Notes: generated from the letters alone by a model not told the origin. DNA of 64,000 nucleotides from Leptodontidium sp. MPI-SDFR-AT-0119 (GCA_020726505.1 JAHLEZ010000010.1:2232001-2296000), one strand, 5' to 3'; shown: positions 42,555-54,295, counted from the stretch's first letter. Numbers and translations: made by a program.

Positions 42555-45101
42555 ATGTCAAGCTGGCTAATTACGAGAATGTATCGGAATTTAGATCGCA
42601 TCAAGGTTCCCAGATATTTCCTAGGGTCTGGACTCGCCTTTGTGGGGAGCCTCGCCCTCGATCGGCATGTTTTCATTGACCTCACGAGACCTGCGCAAGC
42701 GGTCTTTCTTTCTTCCAACAGCTTGGCCTTCCTGTTGGCGGATCATCCCTTAACGGTTTATACGATTGCGATACCCGTGGTCTTTGTATTTAAACAGCAT
42801 TTGCTTTCATCTGGTGGAATAAATTTGATGCTGGGAATACAGTTCGCGTCAAGATGGGCCTCGAATCAATTCCACAAGTATCGAAGTTGGTGCAATTCAA
42901 AAGAAAAAGAGCAAGAGTCTTCATTTGGAATTGAAGACAGGGATGGGGACATACCGTTCGCCTTACATCAGCTGGCATACTGGTATCTCGTGCCTCGTGC
43001 TTCCTTTGTCTGGGAGATGATTACCGATTTTCTTGACGGCCATCGGAGCAGGAAGGTCTCCGTATGCGGCATGTATATTGGACTTGGCGCGTGGTGTTTG
43101 CTGCCCTACACGATGCCGATGGTTAAGGTATATTACCCTCGCATCTACGCACATCTACTTCATTATCTCCATGAACGACCGCTGAGCCATCTGTACGCGG
43201 CCCGGAAAATTATTCGTCAGTACGTTGATCGATTGATATTCATGTCAAGGTTCAAGAACTCATCAACGTATCAATACCACCAACTAGATCATATGACCTC
43301 TGAAATACGACTTCTCAAACTTCACGCTGGCGATGGTTGGAACATCCTGAAGGCAGACCTTATATCCGTGTCCATATCCGAAGCTCCTCCATTCGAGGCC
43401 GTCTCATACCGTTGGGCGTCAGGGGAAGACGTTCCTATACTTCTGGACAATTATAGATTCTTAGTATCTGGCGAAGTACATGAAATACTTCGCACTTTAC
43501 GGTATCAGCATGAGGACCGACTGCTATGGCTAGATTCTATCTGCATCGATCAAAATAATATCAACGAGAAAGAATGGCAAATCGAGTTCATGACGCAGAT
43601 TTACGGGACTTGTACACGGGTCATCGGCTGGATCGCAGTCATGCGTCAGATACCATTCCTTCCTGGTCAACTCTCTTGGCTCGCAGAGCTTGCAGCACTT
43701 CAGACATCACCAGAAGACTACTCAAACTCTATTGTTCATGGCGATTTGTGTTCCAAAATGCGTGCCTCGGTTATCACACTATGTAACGAATTCTTCTTTC
43801 GGATCTGGATCATCCAAGAAGTCGCTTTGGCACCAAACTTAGTTCTGAAATTCGGTGACGAGGAGATGCCGTGGGACGTCTTCTACCATAGTCTGGCATC
43901 TTTCATGGAATTCTATATCACAGCTGGGATTGTTGCAAACTTCGCCCCAATAATGCATACTCGTATGGCCCAGGCATCACTAAACATACGATTCATGGAA
44001 CAGTTCAGAGTCGATCGCCGGGACCAAAGAGAGGGTCTGCCATTGAGCCAGCTGCTTATAGGGTCTGTTGATTTTGAGGCTACAGATCCACGAGATAGAG
44101 TTTTTGGCCTCCTAGGACTTTCGACGCAGGGGGCTAGAGATGCAATCTCGGTGTCGTATCTTGAAGACATGTCGGATATGGCGGTGTTTATGCATGCCGT
44201 TACTTTCACACTGATAGGCGAATCTTCCTTCATTCTCCTCGAAATCTCAGGAATAGGACACCTTCCCGCCGAAACTGAAAGTGGATTCCCAGGTCCTTCA
44301 TGGGTGCCGCGATGGGGGTTTCAACGAATTTCCTATCTCAAAAGCTTTGCGTCAACATGCAATAGTCTCTACGAAACCGGAACTTGGGCTACCAGAACCG
44401 TCATCGCAAACAGCCTAGATTCACGGTGCCTACAGATACAAGGAATGTACGTTGATAGGATCCAGTTTCTATCGGAGCCATGGCTGGCGCTTCAATTCAT
44501 TGTGGACTCCAGTTATACAACTTTCGAACAAGCGTACATCGTATATTCTAAGCTTCTCGATGACATGCAACGCGCGGTTGAAGTGGCGCAGCAGGCGCAT
44601 CATCCGTCGTACGCCGAGATAAACTGCCAATCCTTGGTATGGCGCACAATCTGCCATGACAGCCAAAAACTGAACCGCGAGAACCACAGTTTCGATGCAG
44701 ATGGAAAAGAAGTCGAAGAGGCAGTTCGTTGCACCTGTGTGCAACTCGGAGGATTGTACGAGCGAGGTGTTAGAGAGAGTTATGGAACGGATGTAGTAGA
44801 GAACTTGACCTGGAATAGTGGTGTGCCAGCGATGGCTCATCTCCTCCCGATGCAAGGCACACGGTTGTGCGTGACTGAGAAAGGATATTTCGGAGTTGTA
44901 CCACCATATACCAAGGAAGGAGATGAGGTATGGGCATTTTCGGGGGCACGAAATCCGTTTGTCCTTCGAGGATCACCAGCACCAACCGACCCGCAGGAAT
45001 GGCAAGCACATCGAATTGTTGGCGTTTGCTATGTTGATGGCATCATGAATGGTCAGCTCAAAGGATCGGGGATTCCGCCTACTACGGTCAACCTGGTCTG
45101 A
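42555..45101 (+). CDS. Membrane-anchored HET-domain protein
   Basis: An intact 848-residue product. The frame is open from 42465, and ATG 42555 (MSSWLITRMYRNLDRIKV) is the better start because hydrophobic helices follow directly. The N-terminal 200 residues contain hydrophobic stretches: YFLGSGLAFVGSLAL, SLAFLLADHPLTVYTIAIPV and SVCGMYIGLGAWCLLPYTMP. The HET domain then starts near residue 250: IRLLKLHAG, FEAVSYRWASGEDVPILLD, LLWLDSICIDQNNINEKEW, MTQIYGTCTRVIGWIAV and RIWIIQEVALAP. The usual TDPRDRVFGLLGLS and a C-terminal GDEVWAFSGARNPFVLRG and HRIVGVCYVDGIMNG complete it. HET proteins act in allorecognition and cell death. The membrane-helix N terminus is unusual and implies action at a membrane (inference). 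Confidence 0.88.
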   Translation: MSSWLITRMYRNLDRIKVPRYFLGSGLAFVGSLALDRHVFIDLTRPAQAVFLSSNSLAFLLADHPLTVYTIAIPVVFVFKQHLLSSGGINLMLGIQFASRWASNQFHKYRSWCNSKEKEQESSFGIEDRDGDIPFALHQLAYWYLVPRASFVWEMITDFLDGHRSRKVSVCGMYIGLGAWCLLPYTMPMVKVYYPRIYAHLLHYLHERPLSHLYAARKIIRQYVDRLIFMSRFKNSSTYQYHQLDHMTSEIRLLKLHAGDGWNILKADLISVSISEAPPFEAVSYRWASGEDVPILLDNYRFLVSGEVHEILRTLRYQHEDRLLWLDSICIDQNNINEKEWQIEFMTQIYGTCTRVIGWIAVMRQIPFLPGQLSWLAELAALQTSPEDYSNSIVHGDLCSKMRASVITLCNEFFFRIWIIQEVALAPNLVLKFGDEEMPWDVFYHSLASFMEFYITAGIVANFAPIMHTRMAQASLNIRFMEQFRVDRRDQREGLPLSQLLIGSVDFEATDPRDRVFGLLGLSTQGARDAISVSYLEDMSDMAVFMHAVTFTLIGESSFILLEISGIGHLPAETESGFPGPSWVPRWGFQRISYLKSFASTCNSLYETGTWATRTVIANSLDSRCLQIQGMYVDRIQFLSEPWLALQFIVDSSYTTFEQAYIVYSKLLDDMQRAVEVAQQAHHPSYAEINCQSLVWRTICHDSQKLNRENHSFDADGKEVEEAVRCTCVQLGGLYERGVRESYGTDVVENLTWNSGVPAMAHLLPMQGTRLCVTEKGYFGVVPPYTKEGDEVWAFSGARNPFVLRGSPAPTDPQEWQAHRIVGVCYVDGIMNGQLKGSGIPPTTVNLV

Positions 45102-46697
45102 AATGCGGTGTAAGTAATAACTCAACGAGAATAGCTCCGAGCCATGTTGTATAAATATCGCTAACTGATGAATTTTAGTGTGTTAAAAAGGTGCCAGTGG
45201 CTTTAATGGCCGGGACTTCTGATATGGGCTCGATCAAGATGAGTTACGGTTTCGTGGAAGCTCACTTCTTATCTCCCACCTCGACGACGTCCTCTACCCC
45301 TGCCCCTCCCACGACCTCTTTGAAGCCTAAGACTATCTTTCCGAGTCATCAGCAGCAGCAGGAACAGCACCCTACTCCTAACCTTGCTATCCGGCTCTTT
45401 CTCCCACCTCAAATACATCGATGTATTATCCTTAGTGTTGGTGGAAGTGAGTTGAAAAAGTCGTGGAGGGGTCTGCGGCGCTGAATCGGGCCTTCTTCGA
45501 AGTCCTGAAGAACTTCAGGTTAGCAGTAGCATAGCTAGCATGGGCGGTAAATGTCTATCTTACTTGAGAAGCGAAGGGGGAATATTGGGATGATGCGAGG
45601 CGAAGAGCGATGATCCATCTTCAATAGCAAGGACAAAGAGTGTCGATCTGAGAAGGCCCTTGGGAATCCGAAAGTCAGGGTTGAAGGGTGAAATGCCCAG
45701 ACTAAGACCTCAAAGTAAAAATATTGCCAGCCTTGCTTCTATTAGCAGAGTTGCTAGGTACGGCGCAAGATTTGGGGGGAGGCGGGGGGGGGGGGGGGGG
45801 GGGGTGAATCCAATGCAAAGCGAGTTTCCTCGTGGGCAACTGTAACATGGGTCTTCCGGGATTCACTTTGCGCGAGTTGCTCAATTTGAGGCAAGTTCTG
45901 TCGATATTCAATTGCGATTCTCAGCGATGATTCACGACTAGTATGTTTGCTTTAAGAGTTGAGGTGTTTGCATCCTTAGCGTCGTTCTCCTTCAAGCGAG
46001 GATGTCGTGAAAGATACAAATACCCCCTCCTCGTCTCCGTCCTTGAAAACTTTTCAACTCCCGTCACCGCCTCCAAGCACCACCACCAGCTCTTCTTCTC
46101 CCCTCTCTTTGCTTCCCTTCCTCCCTCCGCAACGGATCGAGCTCTTCGCAGCATAGCCTCAAGGCTTCTGCATCGCACAAGGTACGATAACAATTGCTTG
46201 TTTACTTCCCCTTCCCCTCCTCCCCATTCGCTCACCTTCGCTCCGAACCACATTTCATACTTGGCCAATGTGCCCCAATCCACATCTTCGCGTTAAGCTT
46301 CCATCCCCGTCTGTGTCTCGCAGCAGGTTGTAGAAGAGTGCTGTTCACAGTGGCATTCATACTTCGGACCTTCTTTCTGGGGACGCCTGGATTGAGTGGA
46401 ATGCTGGTTTTACTGCACGCAATGATCTTCCAAGTTACCTGACCTTTTCCCTGACTGTAATGGTCGGGGCCATCCTCGTTAGACCACCGGGCTGTGTCTT
46501 TTCCGGCGGGAGCGTAAGTAGCTTGCCGAGTGCGACTGTTTCTTGGAAGGCCCTTGAGACGCAGATGGGTTGCAATCTTTCATTTTGTTTGTCGTACTCA
46601 GTTGGCCAACCCCAGCTGACACTGAGCCATATTCTAGGTCCGAGACAGGAGTCGCCGAAACACTCTTCAACAGGAACAGGCACAAAACACACAAAGG
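45102..46697. other. Intergenic, includes G21 run
   Basis: Holds a run of 21 G at 45784-45804 and C/T-rich sequence before the next gene, probably its leader. Several overlapping frames exist, none convincing. Confidence 0.5.
45784..45804. repeat. Poly-G run of 21
   Basis: An uninterrupted run of 21 G on the plus strand, likely to be a length-variable site and a sequencing problem spot. Confidence 0.95.
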
Positions 46698-47186
46698 ATG
46701 GCTACAAGGGAAGAGCAGATGGAATTGTCTACCGTCGAGCGGAATTACGAGGGAGGGTTGCGGTTGTCTGAAGATGTTGCTAAAGAGTTTGCGAGTGGCC
46801 CCAAATACGTTAAGCCCCCTTTCTTCATTGGCAAACTATATTCTGACTGATATTTGCCTTGCAGTGGCTCAAAGTAGTTGATCGTGTGGGGAGTGTGATC
46901 GCAGCGAACGTAAGTTTTTTGCGTATCCTCTTGGTTCCTCATACTTTGACTCTAACATTTGATCGCAGCATCACTACGAAGATAAACAGGCAGGCGGAGT
47001 ATGCATTGCCAACTCGTTTTTGAACGTTTCTAATTTAATATTTTCTAGCGCCATGAGTTTCAGCCGAGCGCCTTGCTCTGCGTCTGCGCAACAGCAGTGG
47101 TCGTTTACTTGGCACATCTTCTTTACCTTACTTTCGATCAAAGATGCATAAATTCATTCTCCTTGGTGCCTTGGGATATCTGCTGA
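46698..47186 (+). CDS. Small four-exon single-pass membrane protein
   Basis: Four exons (46698-46808, 46865-46909, 46969-46998, 47049-47186) of 111, 45, 30 and 138 nt, all multiples of three, encode 107 residues. The introns are 56, 59 and 50 nt. Each has GT..AG ends and a clear branch site (CTGAC, CTAAC, CTAAT), which is strong evidence for a real gene despite the short exons. The product starts MATREEQMELSTVERNYEGG, is charged at first (SEDVAKEFASGPKYWLKV), and has one membrane helix (ALLCVCATAVVVYLAHLLYL) near the C terminus. The family was not recognised. Tail-anchored topology is inference. Confidence 0.68.
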
Positions 47187-47915
47187 CCCTTTGATGTGCA
47201 GAATCTCGATCTCCAAATCACCTGGGCACAAATATTGATGATGACTGGGATATTAGGATCTGAGGTTTTGTTTGGGACTGATGCTGCTTTTCGGATAATA
47301 CCCCGGGCCACGGGGAGTAATGGCGTTGAATGTAACAAACTGCTGTTTTGATATTAATTGCAATTGCCCACCTTCATTTGCTTCGGGCCTTGATATATTA
47401 TCTCTCAAACTATCGTCGTAAATTTAATTCGTGAAACATTTGCGCGCCTTCTCCTAACTGTAAAGTCTAAGTATGAACCGTGAGTCAGGTATCTGTGGAT
47501 TTCCTCAGAATCGTCCGTAAGGATTCTGAAATGTACTTTCTTTCGACGGAACGCTCTGCGCCCCGCAACAATGTCACTGCCTTTTCATCCATCTACTTTG
47601 ATATCCAATCTCATCAATCCATTCATCGAGCTGCATTCAGGACATCTGCAAAGCGAGGCAAGTGCGCGCGCAATTGTTTGTTTACATCGCAACCCCTGCT
47701 TCCCCGCAAGCACCCTTCTCCGGGAATCTCTCTCGAACTTCCCCAAAAACGTCCAGGTATATGCATGCGATCTGCTAAGACCTTCGCAGATAGTCTCAAG
47801 TCTTCCTTCTGCGAATCCGAGTTACTCGCGGAGCCTCGCCGTCCCTCCCTCCCCCTCAAACCTCGAACATCTGAGATCACGCCCACTGAATACAACACCA
47901 TCCTACGCATTGGAG
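47187..47915. other. Intergenic, no supported gene
   Basis: Promoter side of the next tentative gene. Overlapping long frames at 47480-47915 lack any domain and probably represent leader sequence. Confidence 0.45.
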
Positions 47916-48571
47916 ATGCCTCGCGAGAATTGGAAGAAGGGCCCGAAGTGTACTTCCAAGAAGGACAAGACCAAGACGGATTACACCCCAAACGTCAACC
48001 CCCACCCGAAAAACCCAATCAAGGTTCCCCGTACACCCATTTCCCTGCTACTACCCTGCAATCTTAGCAACCAGTTCCGAACTAACATAGGATTGATATA
48101 TAGGCCGATTTCAACAAAGGTAGACGAAATAGGGGCGCAGAGAGGGCAGCGAAAGCCAAATCCAAAGCCATAGTCGAAGCCGAAACCGAAACCGACAAGT
48201 TTGGCAGAGCCTCAGAAGGAGTTAGAGCTAGAGAGGATGATACCATGAGCGAACATCGGGAGAACGCTCGCCATCTACTCCGCGATACTTCACAAGGAGC
48301 TCCGGCCGCTCGACAGATCCCCCTTCCACAATCTGGCCAAGTTAGTTCACGCCGTCCAGAGGCTAATCTCACGCCTCTTGGACTTGGAAGGAGACTCAGT
48401 TCGCTGTCGTGTAGCACTCCCTTATTCAGTCGTCGCGAAACTCTTTTCCACTTCCAAATACCAGCTGTCGATGGAGAGCACGTCGGAGGCCAAAGAAGGT
48501 TCTTGCAAACAATCCCACGGACTCGACGACAAGGGGTGAAGGTATCCCTGAGGAGCCATACACTGCTCTGA
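47916..48571 (+). CDS. Tentative basic hypothetical protein
   Basis: Two exons are suggested (47916-48023 and 48104-48571), with an 80-nt intron that has a CTAAC branch site and ATATAG end but a weak donor (GTTCCC). The 576 coding nt are in frame (191 residues). The product is strongly basic and charged: MPRENWKKGPKCTSKKDK, FNKGRRNRGAERAAKAK and ETETDKFGRASEGVRARED. It is probably disordered. A competing frame lies on the opposite strand at 48082-48597. The 3' end in particular is uncertain. No family was recognised. Confidence 0.42.
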
Positions 48572-49383
48572 GAGGCGACAGAAGAAGATTCGGACACCGT
48601 CCAAAGAACACCTCCAAGACTAGATATGACCTTTCAAATTCTGTTCCCTCGTTGTTCTGCCAATAAGCTAACTTGTGGGCATAATCTAGGCTGGCCACAA
48701 CAAAGGCGGATGCATAATGGCCTAAGAGAGTCGAAAGGCCAAAGAGGAGGCTGAAGAAAATGCCAAAGCCGAAAAGGAGTCGAATATGGCAGCCTGGGGT
48801 GAGGTAGACATTCGAGTGTGAGATACCTGAATTGGCAGGAAAGGCAGGTTTATCGACCGCTGAGTTGTCCACACGCTGACTGGAATATATAGCTTGATCA
48901 CGGATCTCAGGATAATGCTGTGTCATACTAGACGAAGGATACGAGGGCTACCATGGTTTTGGACGGAATTGTATTTTTGACGAAGCATTTCCCCTTTCCT
49001 CAAAAATTCTCTCCCGATCGTCAATGTCGATTTTGCATTCGGCGAATAGTTCTACTGGCATCCTGGGGGGCCTTCAGGTTCTGCACCTTAATATTCTAAG
49101 TATATCAACCCCTTGCTTTGCAATTGCTTGTCGTCACACTTTATCCCCCAACACAGGCAGCCCCAACACCACAATATCGCCTAAACTTAATTAGAAATTA
49201 ATTAAAAATCCTTAGTAATATTTTCTTTACAATTAAATGATAAAAATATTTATTTATTTATTATTTCTCGAGTAATATCTATCGTCTTGATTGTAGGGTT
49301 TGAACTCCTTGCTGGCAGGCTGTACAAAAGGTTGGCCAGATCTCAAAATATAAAGAGAGGACAAGGAAGATTCAGAAATGTCT
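48572..49383. other. Intergenic, no supported gene
   Basis: About 800 bp, AT-rich at 49190-49260. No supported gene. Confidence 0.5.
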
Positions 49384-50139
49384 CTACTGCTTCTTCTGCA
49401 TCGCGAACCAACACGCAGCAATGGTCGCTAACGTAGCCGGCAACCCGATCCCGATCCCAACCCCTAATGCAATCTTATCCGACGTTGTATAGCCACCTGC
49501 CGCGCCTCCCTCACTCGCCGCTGGAGTGGCCGTGGGCGCCTCAGTCGTCTTAGTCGTCGAGAATGTTGAGAGCTTGTCAACCGACACTGTTCCTGTGGGT
49601 GATGGCGAGGACGATACTGGGATTGAGCTGATGGGGCCTTTGCGAACATTAGCCTCGAAAACACGTCTACGGCAGGCAGGTCCAGAGAGAAGTGCAGCGA
49701 GCACGCCCACGACGGTCGGGAAATTTGTCGACGTACCAGCAGAACTTCCACTCGCGTTCCCATCCGTTTGTGTGCTCGTCGTCTGCACAGCGGTAATCGC
49801 GCGTTGAAACGTATATCCCGCGCCGGAGCAATAATTCGTATATATGCTCGCTGCTGTTGCAATGTCCGGGCCTTTTGTACTGCATGCTGTTGGTAAACAG
49901 CTGCTCAGGAACGACGCCGCTATGTTTGCTTGGTCAGGGTTGCAGTAGCATTGGTTATAGTACGGATGCGGGCATCCCAACGTGTCTTGGATCGGTGTTA
50001 CTCCCGTCCACATACAAGCCCGTACACATTGACGAGCAACGAGGAAGTCTGCCGCGGATCCAATGCTGACTGTTTGGGTGTCGACGTCTGCAGCGACGCG
50101 AGAGACGACGAGGAGACAAAAAAGAGCGCGAAGGAACAT
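49384..50139 (-). CDS. CFEM-type cell-surface protein
   Basis: A 251-residue frame. The signal peptide (MFLRALFCLLVVSRVAA) is followed by eight cysteines at residues 38, 42, 56, 64, 66, 81, 86 and 104. Their spacing (C-x3-C-x13-C-x7-C-x-C-x14-C-x4-C-x17-C) fits a CFEM domain, known from haem uptake, adhesion and pathogenesis proteins, though the usual Asp after the third Cys is not evident. A Ser/Thr linker follows, then one membrane helix (IALGVGIGIGLPATLATIAA) and a short basic tail (MQKKQ). The stretch VVGVLAALLSGPACRRRVF and what follows in the linker is unlike the surrounding Ser/Thr-rich sequence and may be an unspliced in-frame intron. The plasma membrane or cell wall is the likely location. 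Confidence 0.8.
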   Translation of the reverse strand: MFLRALFCLLVVSRVAADVDTQTVSIGSAADFLVARQCVRACMWTGVTPIQDTLGCPHPYYNQCYCNPDQANIAASFLSSCLPTACSTKGPDIATAASIYTNYCSGAGYTFQRAITAVQTTSTQTDGNASGSSAGTSTNFPTVVGVLAALLSGPACRRRVFEANVRKGPISSIPVSSSPSPTGTVSVDKLSTFSTTKTTEAPTATPAASEGGAAGGYTTSDKIALGVGIGIGLPATLATIAACWFAMQKKQ

Positions 50140-51840
50140 TTTTGAGGATGGGGGAGAAATCGTTTCTCGTGGAGGAAAAGCTGAACTTCAATGAAGTGTC
50201 TGAGTGCGGGTGCAGAAGCAATAGCGTTCCCTAGCCTTGCGCCTATCAGATCTCATTGGCTTCCTCCGCCACCACATTTTACCAAACCGCTGAATGAGAC
50301 ATTTTCACGAGGCTTTTCTCAGCTCTGGATCCCGGTATAAAAGGGGGTCGGGGTTCTTGCAAACCGCCAGCAACTCCTCAGGGTTTTGGTACCTTGCTAA
50401 AACGACAGTAGCAATTCACCGAGCACACAGAAGGCACTTGGCCCCACCGGGCAAACACAATCACAGTGTTTGGGATATAGAGTATAGGAGCATATGGAAT
50501 GGGCAATTTGGACGAGAGAGAACTTTGTTGGGAAGGTTGGGCATGGAATCACGGTTGCTGTTACCCGCGTAGTTGTGTCATGGCTTTATCGTTGCTGAAC
50601 ATAGGAGGATAGATGGTCGCCGAGTTGGATAGCTTATATCAAAGTCACAAACAAGGAGAGCACTTCTGTCAACGGATATCTACACATGTAGATGGAAGCC
50701 AGACTACGCGCAGGAAAGGGATTACTGGTCATGCTGGGGCATGGTGAAGTAGGGAACCACCATATTAGAGACTGGAACCGAGTATGAATGGATGGATGGA
50801 TGCGTGAATGAATGAATCAATTAACCAATTAACCAGTTATCAACTTCATGACTCTCCCTTCCACTCCAGGATCTCGCCATACCTGAACTTGGTGACACTA
50901 CTCGTACCCCGCCACGCTGCAGGCGCACTGTCAACGCACTGCCAACATCCTCACTGCACGCCTTCTGGCTGCCTTCATTTGGGAGATCCCTGTATCACCT
51001 TTGTTTTCCCTCTGTCACTAAACTGCTCCGTCAACCCTTTTTTCGTCGCGCCCTCTGGGCCATCTATCTGGGAATTCGAACTCCAGCCTAACCTGATGCC
51101 GACAGTCTGGCGGCATCCCCATATAACTTACCTTTGAAGGTGAGGGCCAGGCTAGGAGAGCATCAACATGAGACTCATCTCATCGCTATTCTTACATAAT
51201 TTGCATAAGCAAATCAAAGTCATGGTCGATGGCACGAGTGCAATCTCAGACAGTTATTCATTCAATCCTGGCTTTCCTCTCGCAGAACTTGGGGAGTACA
51301 CCACGCACTCCATTATCGCTACACTTTTGCACAACTTATCACTACAGGCAACTAAGCCCTTTTTTTTCCCCCCTCAGAGACTTTAGCAATTATCCTCAAC
51401 AATATTCCTGAGATTGATTTTGTTTGCACATCATGGAAATCCAAATGCCGTGGGCGAACCTGAACGCGAGAGGGCAAAAGTACTACTTGAGGTATACCTA
51501 TGAACAGAGACCAGGTTCATTTATCTGCTATACCTGGATACTGTCGCAGCTGCCGAGAATGTTCAAATCCCCGTCCTAGTCTTGACTTTGTTAGAGTCGC
51601 AGTTAAGAGTGCGTAAAGCAGGATCCATGGGATCTCCCAATTCCTTACATGTTGTCAAAGAGCGTCGGCTGTTTCTTTCTGAGATTAGAGCTGAAAGATA
51701 GTGGGAAAGGGTGGGGCGAGCTGAAGCAAGTGGCAGACGGCAGGCGGTGAGGTGAGGCTGTCTAGATCCGAGAGTTTTGTGTTTTTGTCCACGATACTTT
51801 AATAAATGACAGATAAAAAATTAAAGAGAGATTAACCTAC
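50140..51840. other. Intergenic, no supported gene
   Basis: About 1.7 kb up to the MULE element. Short frames only. AATGAATGA-like repeats occur at 50780-50820. Confidence 0.5.
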
Positions 51841-51848
51841 TATTTTAA

Positions 51849-51898
51849 GGCCTCAGCTAAATCGACACACAGGAATAGCTAAATCGACATACACTAAG
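51849..51898 (+). repeat. MULE left terminal inverted repeat
   Basis: A 50-bp repeat, the exact reverse complement of 54296-54345, with the internal word AGCTAAATCGACA repeated. Confidence 0.93.
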
Positions 51899-52223
51899 CA
51901 AGCGAGCCGAAAATGAAGAGTGCATTTATCACCACCAAAATTTGTATGAATAACTATGTACAGTACATAATTGGTATTTATGCCAATACATCCAAATCAT
52001 CCAATTCAAAGTCCGCGTCCTAGGTGTATACTTCTACCCCCCCAATTACCTCCCGTTACATCGTAGCTGCAGCAATCGTAGTAGCATCCTCAGTACTATC
52101 TGTCTAATACACTGATGAAATGCCTTGCATGTAACCTCTCTCGCGACGAGTACCAGGCTCATATAGATCCCGGTGCCCAAGCTCAAGCCTTTGCATCGCA
52201 AGGGCAGTCGTAGACAGGCTATT

Positions 52224-54171
52224 TTAAGTGGTAGACGACTGACCGAGTGATACAGGGGCAGAGCTAGAGGGTAACTCAAAGAATGAAGGATCTCGACGAG
52301 TACTAGAAGATACAACCCGTGACCCTCCACCTAAAGCACCCTTTAGTCTCCCTTTACCTTTCACTCTCATTAGATTCAAGAGAAGAAGAGGGGGAAGGCT
52401 AAATAAGGGCCTAGGGGGAGTATCCAATTGAGGCCTATTATAGTACTAATAGTAATGAATATCAGTCAAAAGGATCACGCCGCCCTCTTACTTTCTCTTG
52501 TAGATTATGTGAAGGCAAGGTAAACCAAGGGCCTGTTAAGTAGTACATATACAGCTGTCTAGAGGGGGTCCCTAAGAGGGGAGCTTACTATTCTCCTTTG
52601 CAATCCTTTAGAGAGCGTAGCCATAGACAAACTGGAGGGTAGCAACAAAAAGAGGGATATTTGTACTGTGTCTAGGCTTCAATTACTGCTGAGCAACAGT
52701 TATAGAGATACTAGAATGCTGAGCGGTCCAAAATAGTCGTAATTTCAAGAACACCCCTCTAAGGTCTACATGCCCACGCTGTAAATACAGCTTAAGGGTA
52801 GCATAGCAACCCTCAATAGGACTCGTAACAGTGACCCCGAAGTGCTCTAATTAGTCCACCCAATAAGCAACGAGCTTCTCCTTCCAGAAGAGCCAAGTAC
52901 CTTCACAATAACTCATAGCTTGTAAAGGGAACCGGGTCCTCATCTCTTCCAGCAATTCATCGAAAGCCTACTCCGTTGTACTAGCTAGAAGTGTGTTCCA
53001 GTAGCTGAGAAATGCCTAAAAGGTAGGGTAGCGTGTCTAGGTCCCGTCGTCTCCTTTAATAAGTCCTAGGAAGTACTTCTTAGTCTTTGCTAGTACATTC
53101 ATATTCACATACCATCGACAGAGGAGATGCCGGGATAGAGGGAACTGTGTATCTAAATACTTCATAAGAGCCAGTTCCCTATCTATTACAATAGAAAGTG
53201 GCTCTGCAATTGTGTTCTCAAGCATCAGATTCCGTAGTTAGGTGATAGCCCACGTGTAGTCTCCCTGAGTTTCCCCTGATAAAAAGGCCAGCCTAATTTA
53301 AACGATTATATTATTCCCTATTATTCCACATATATTCAGTAAAGGCATGTTGAATCGGTTGGTTTTGTATATACAATCAAGGAGTAAAACATCGGAGTGC
53401 TGCTTCCAGAGCTCGAGGGAAGTGGGATGGATGAAGAATAGTCGTTGTAGGGGACCGGACTAAGGGTAGTACTGAGGGTGGAAATCGTTTACTTGTAGCT
53501 CCTAGCGATCTATTAGTATAAGAGCAGACAGATATTATTATATATAGTACCTCCATAAGCCATTAAATCGGAGTCTTCCCACCTAGTTCCTTCCTACGTT
53601 CCCTTTAGACTAAGTTAGAGATATCTTTAGAAACAAGTGTGATACTCGAGTCCTCTTCTCGTAGGGCTAACAGAATTTGATTGTTTAGGAGGCCAGCCTT
53701 AGCTAAGGTATCGATAGAAGCACGAATCTCTGTAAGGGTAGAAGCAATTCTGTGTACTAGATGGGCGGCAGAGTCTACAGAAGCCGCATGGTTGTGTGAA
53801 GCCTCTAGAACCTTGACCTCCCATTGCTTTATAACCTTGTCTTGTATAAGAGCAACTCTCATAGGACAGTCACACTTCTTTGAACCAGTATTCTGACGTC
53901 TCTTAGAAGAGTATATGTCGTTTTGCTTCCCTCTAGCATCATATTTACCTGCGCGATCGCAGACAAATAGCACACGGAATAGTCGGGAATCACGTCGTCG
54001 AAGAGCATAGCTATTAGCTTTCGCATGCGCCTGGAATACAGTAAAAGCAATAGCAATATCACTATAAGTTACTACAGGAGGTGCAGGGCCGCAAGGACAA
54101 GGAATAGAAGCCATGGTAGTTGTCGTAGTAGTACGTCGAAGTGTTCCCCTAAGTAGTTTGAATAGCTTCAA
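52224..54171 (-). pseudogene. Decayed MULE (Hop/FAR1-type) transposase
   Basis: The intact N-terminal frame (54171-53605) has a FAR1-like zinc-binding domain (VTYSDIAIAFTVFQAHA; CDCPMRVALI; HNHAASVDSAAHLVHR). After TAG, the same frame gives RERRKELGGKTPI-stop-W, where Q codons became stops. The catalytic region near 53037-53225 has PLSIVIDRELALMKYLDTQF and HLLCRWYVNMNVLAKTKK. The C terminus near 52224-52350 has GRLKGALGGGSRVVSSSTRR. Several CAG/CAA-to-TAG/TAA-type stops and one or more frame breaks indicate C-to-T mutation. It is not functional. Confidence 0.85.
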
Positions 54172-54295
54172 TTTACAATTTTAGATAATTACATAATTAT
54201 GAATTTTATGATTTACATAAGGGGCCCTTGCTACGCAGTACAAATTAGTATGGCACGGCAAGGTTGATAGATGACACTCGCCAAGTCAATAGATT

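Noticed and set aside
47480..48067. 195-codon frame upstream of the basic gene
   Set aside because: It overlaps two other phases, has no domain and looks like a leader region.
48082..48597. Minus-strand frame over the tentative basic gene
   Set aside because: No recognisable feature. The plus-strand model has a branch site and frame continuity, though both remain weak.
53681..53896. Plus-strand frame within the MULE
   Set aside because: Shadow of the FAR1-like transposase frame on the minus strand.
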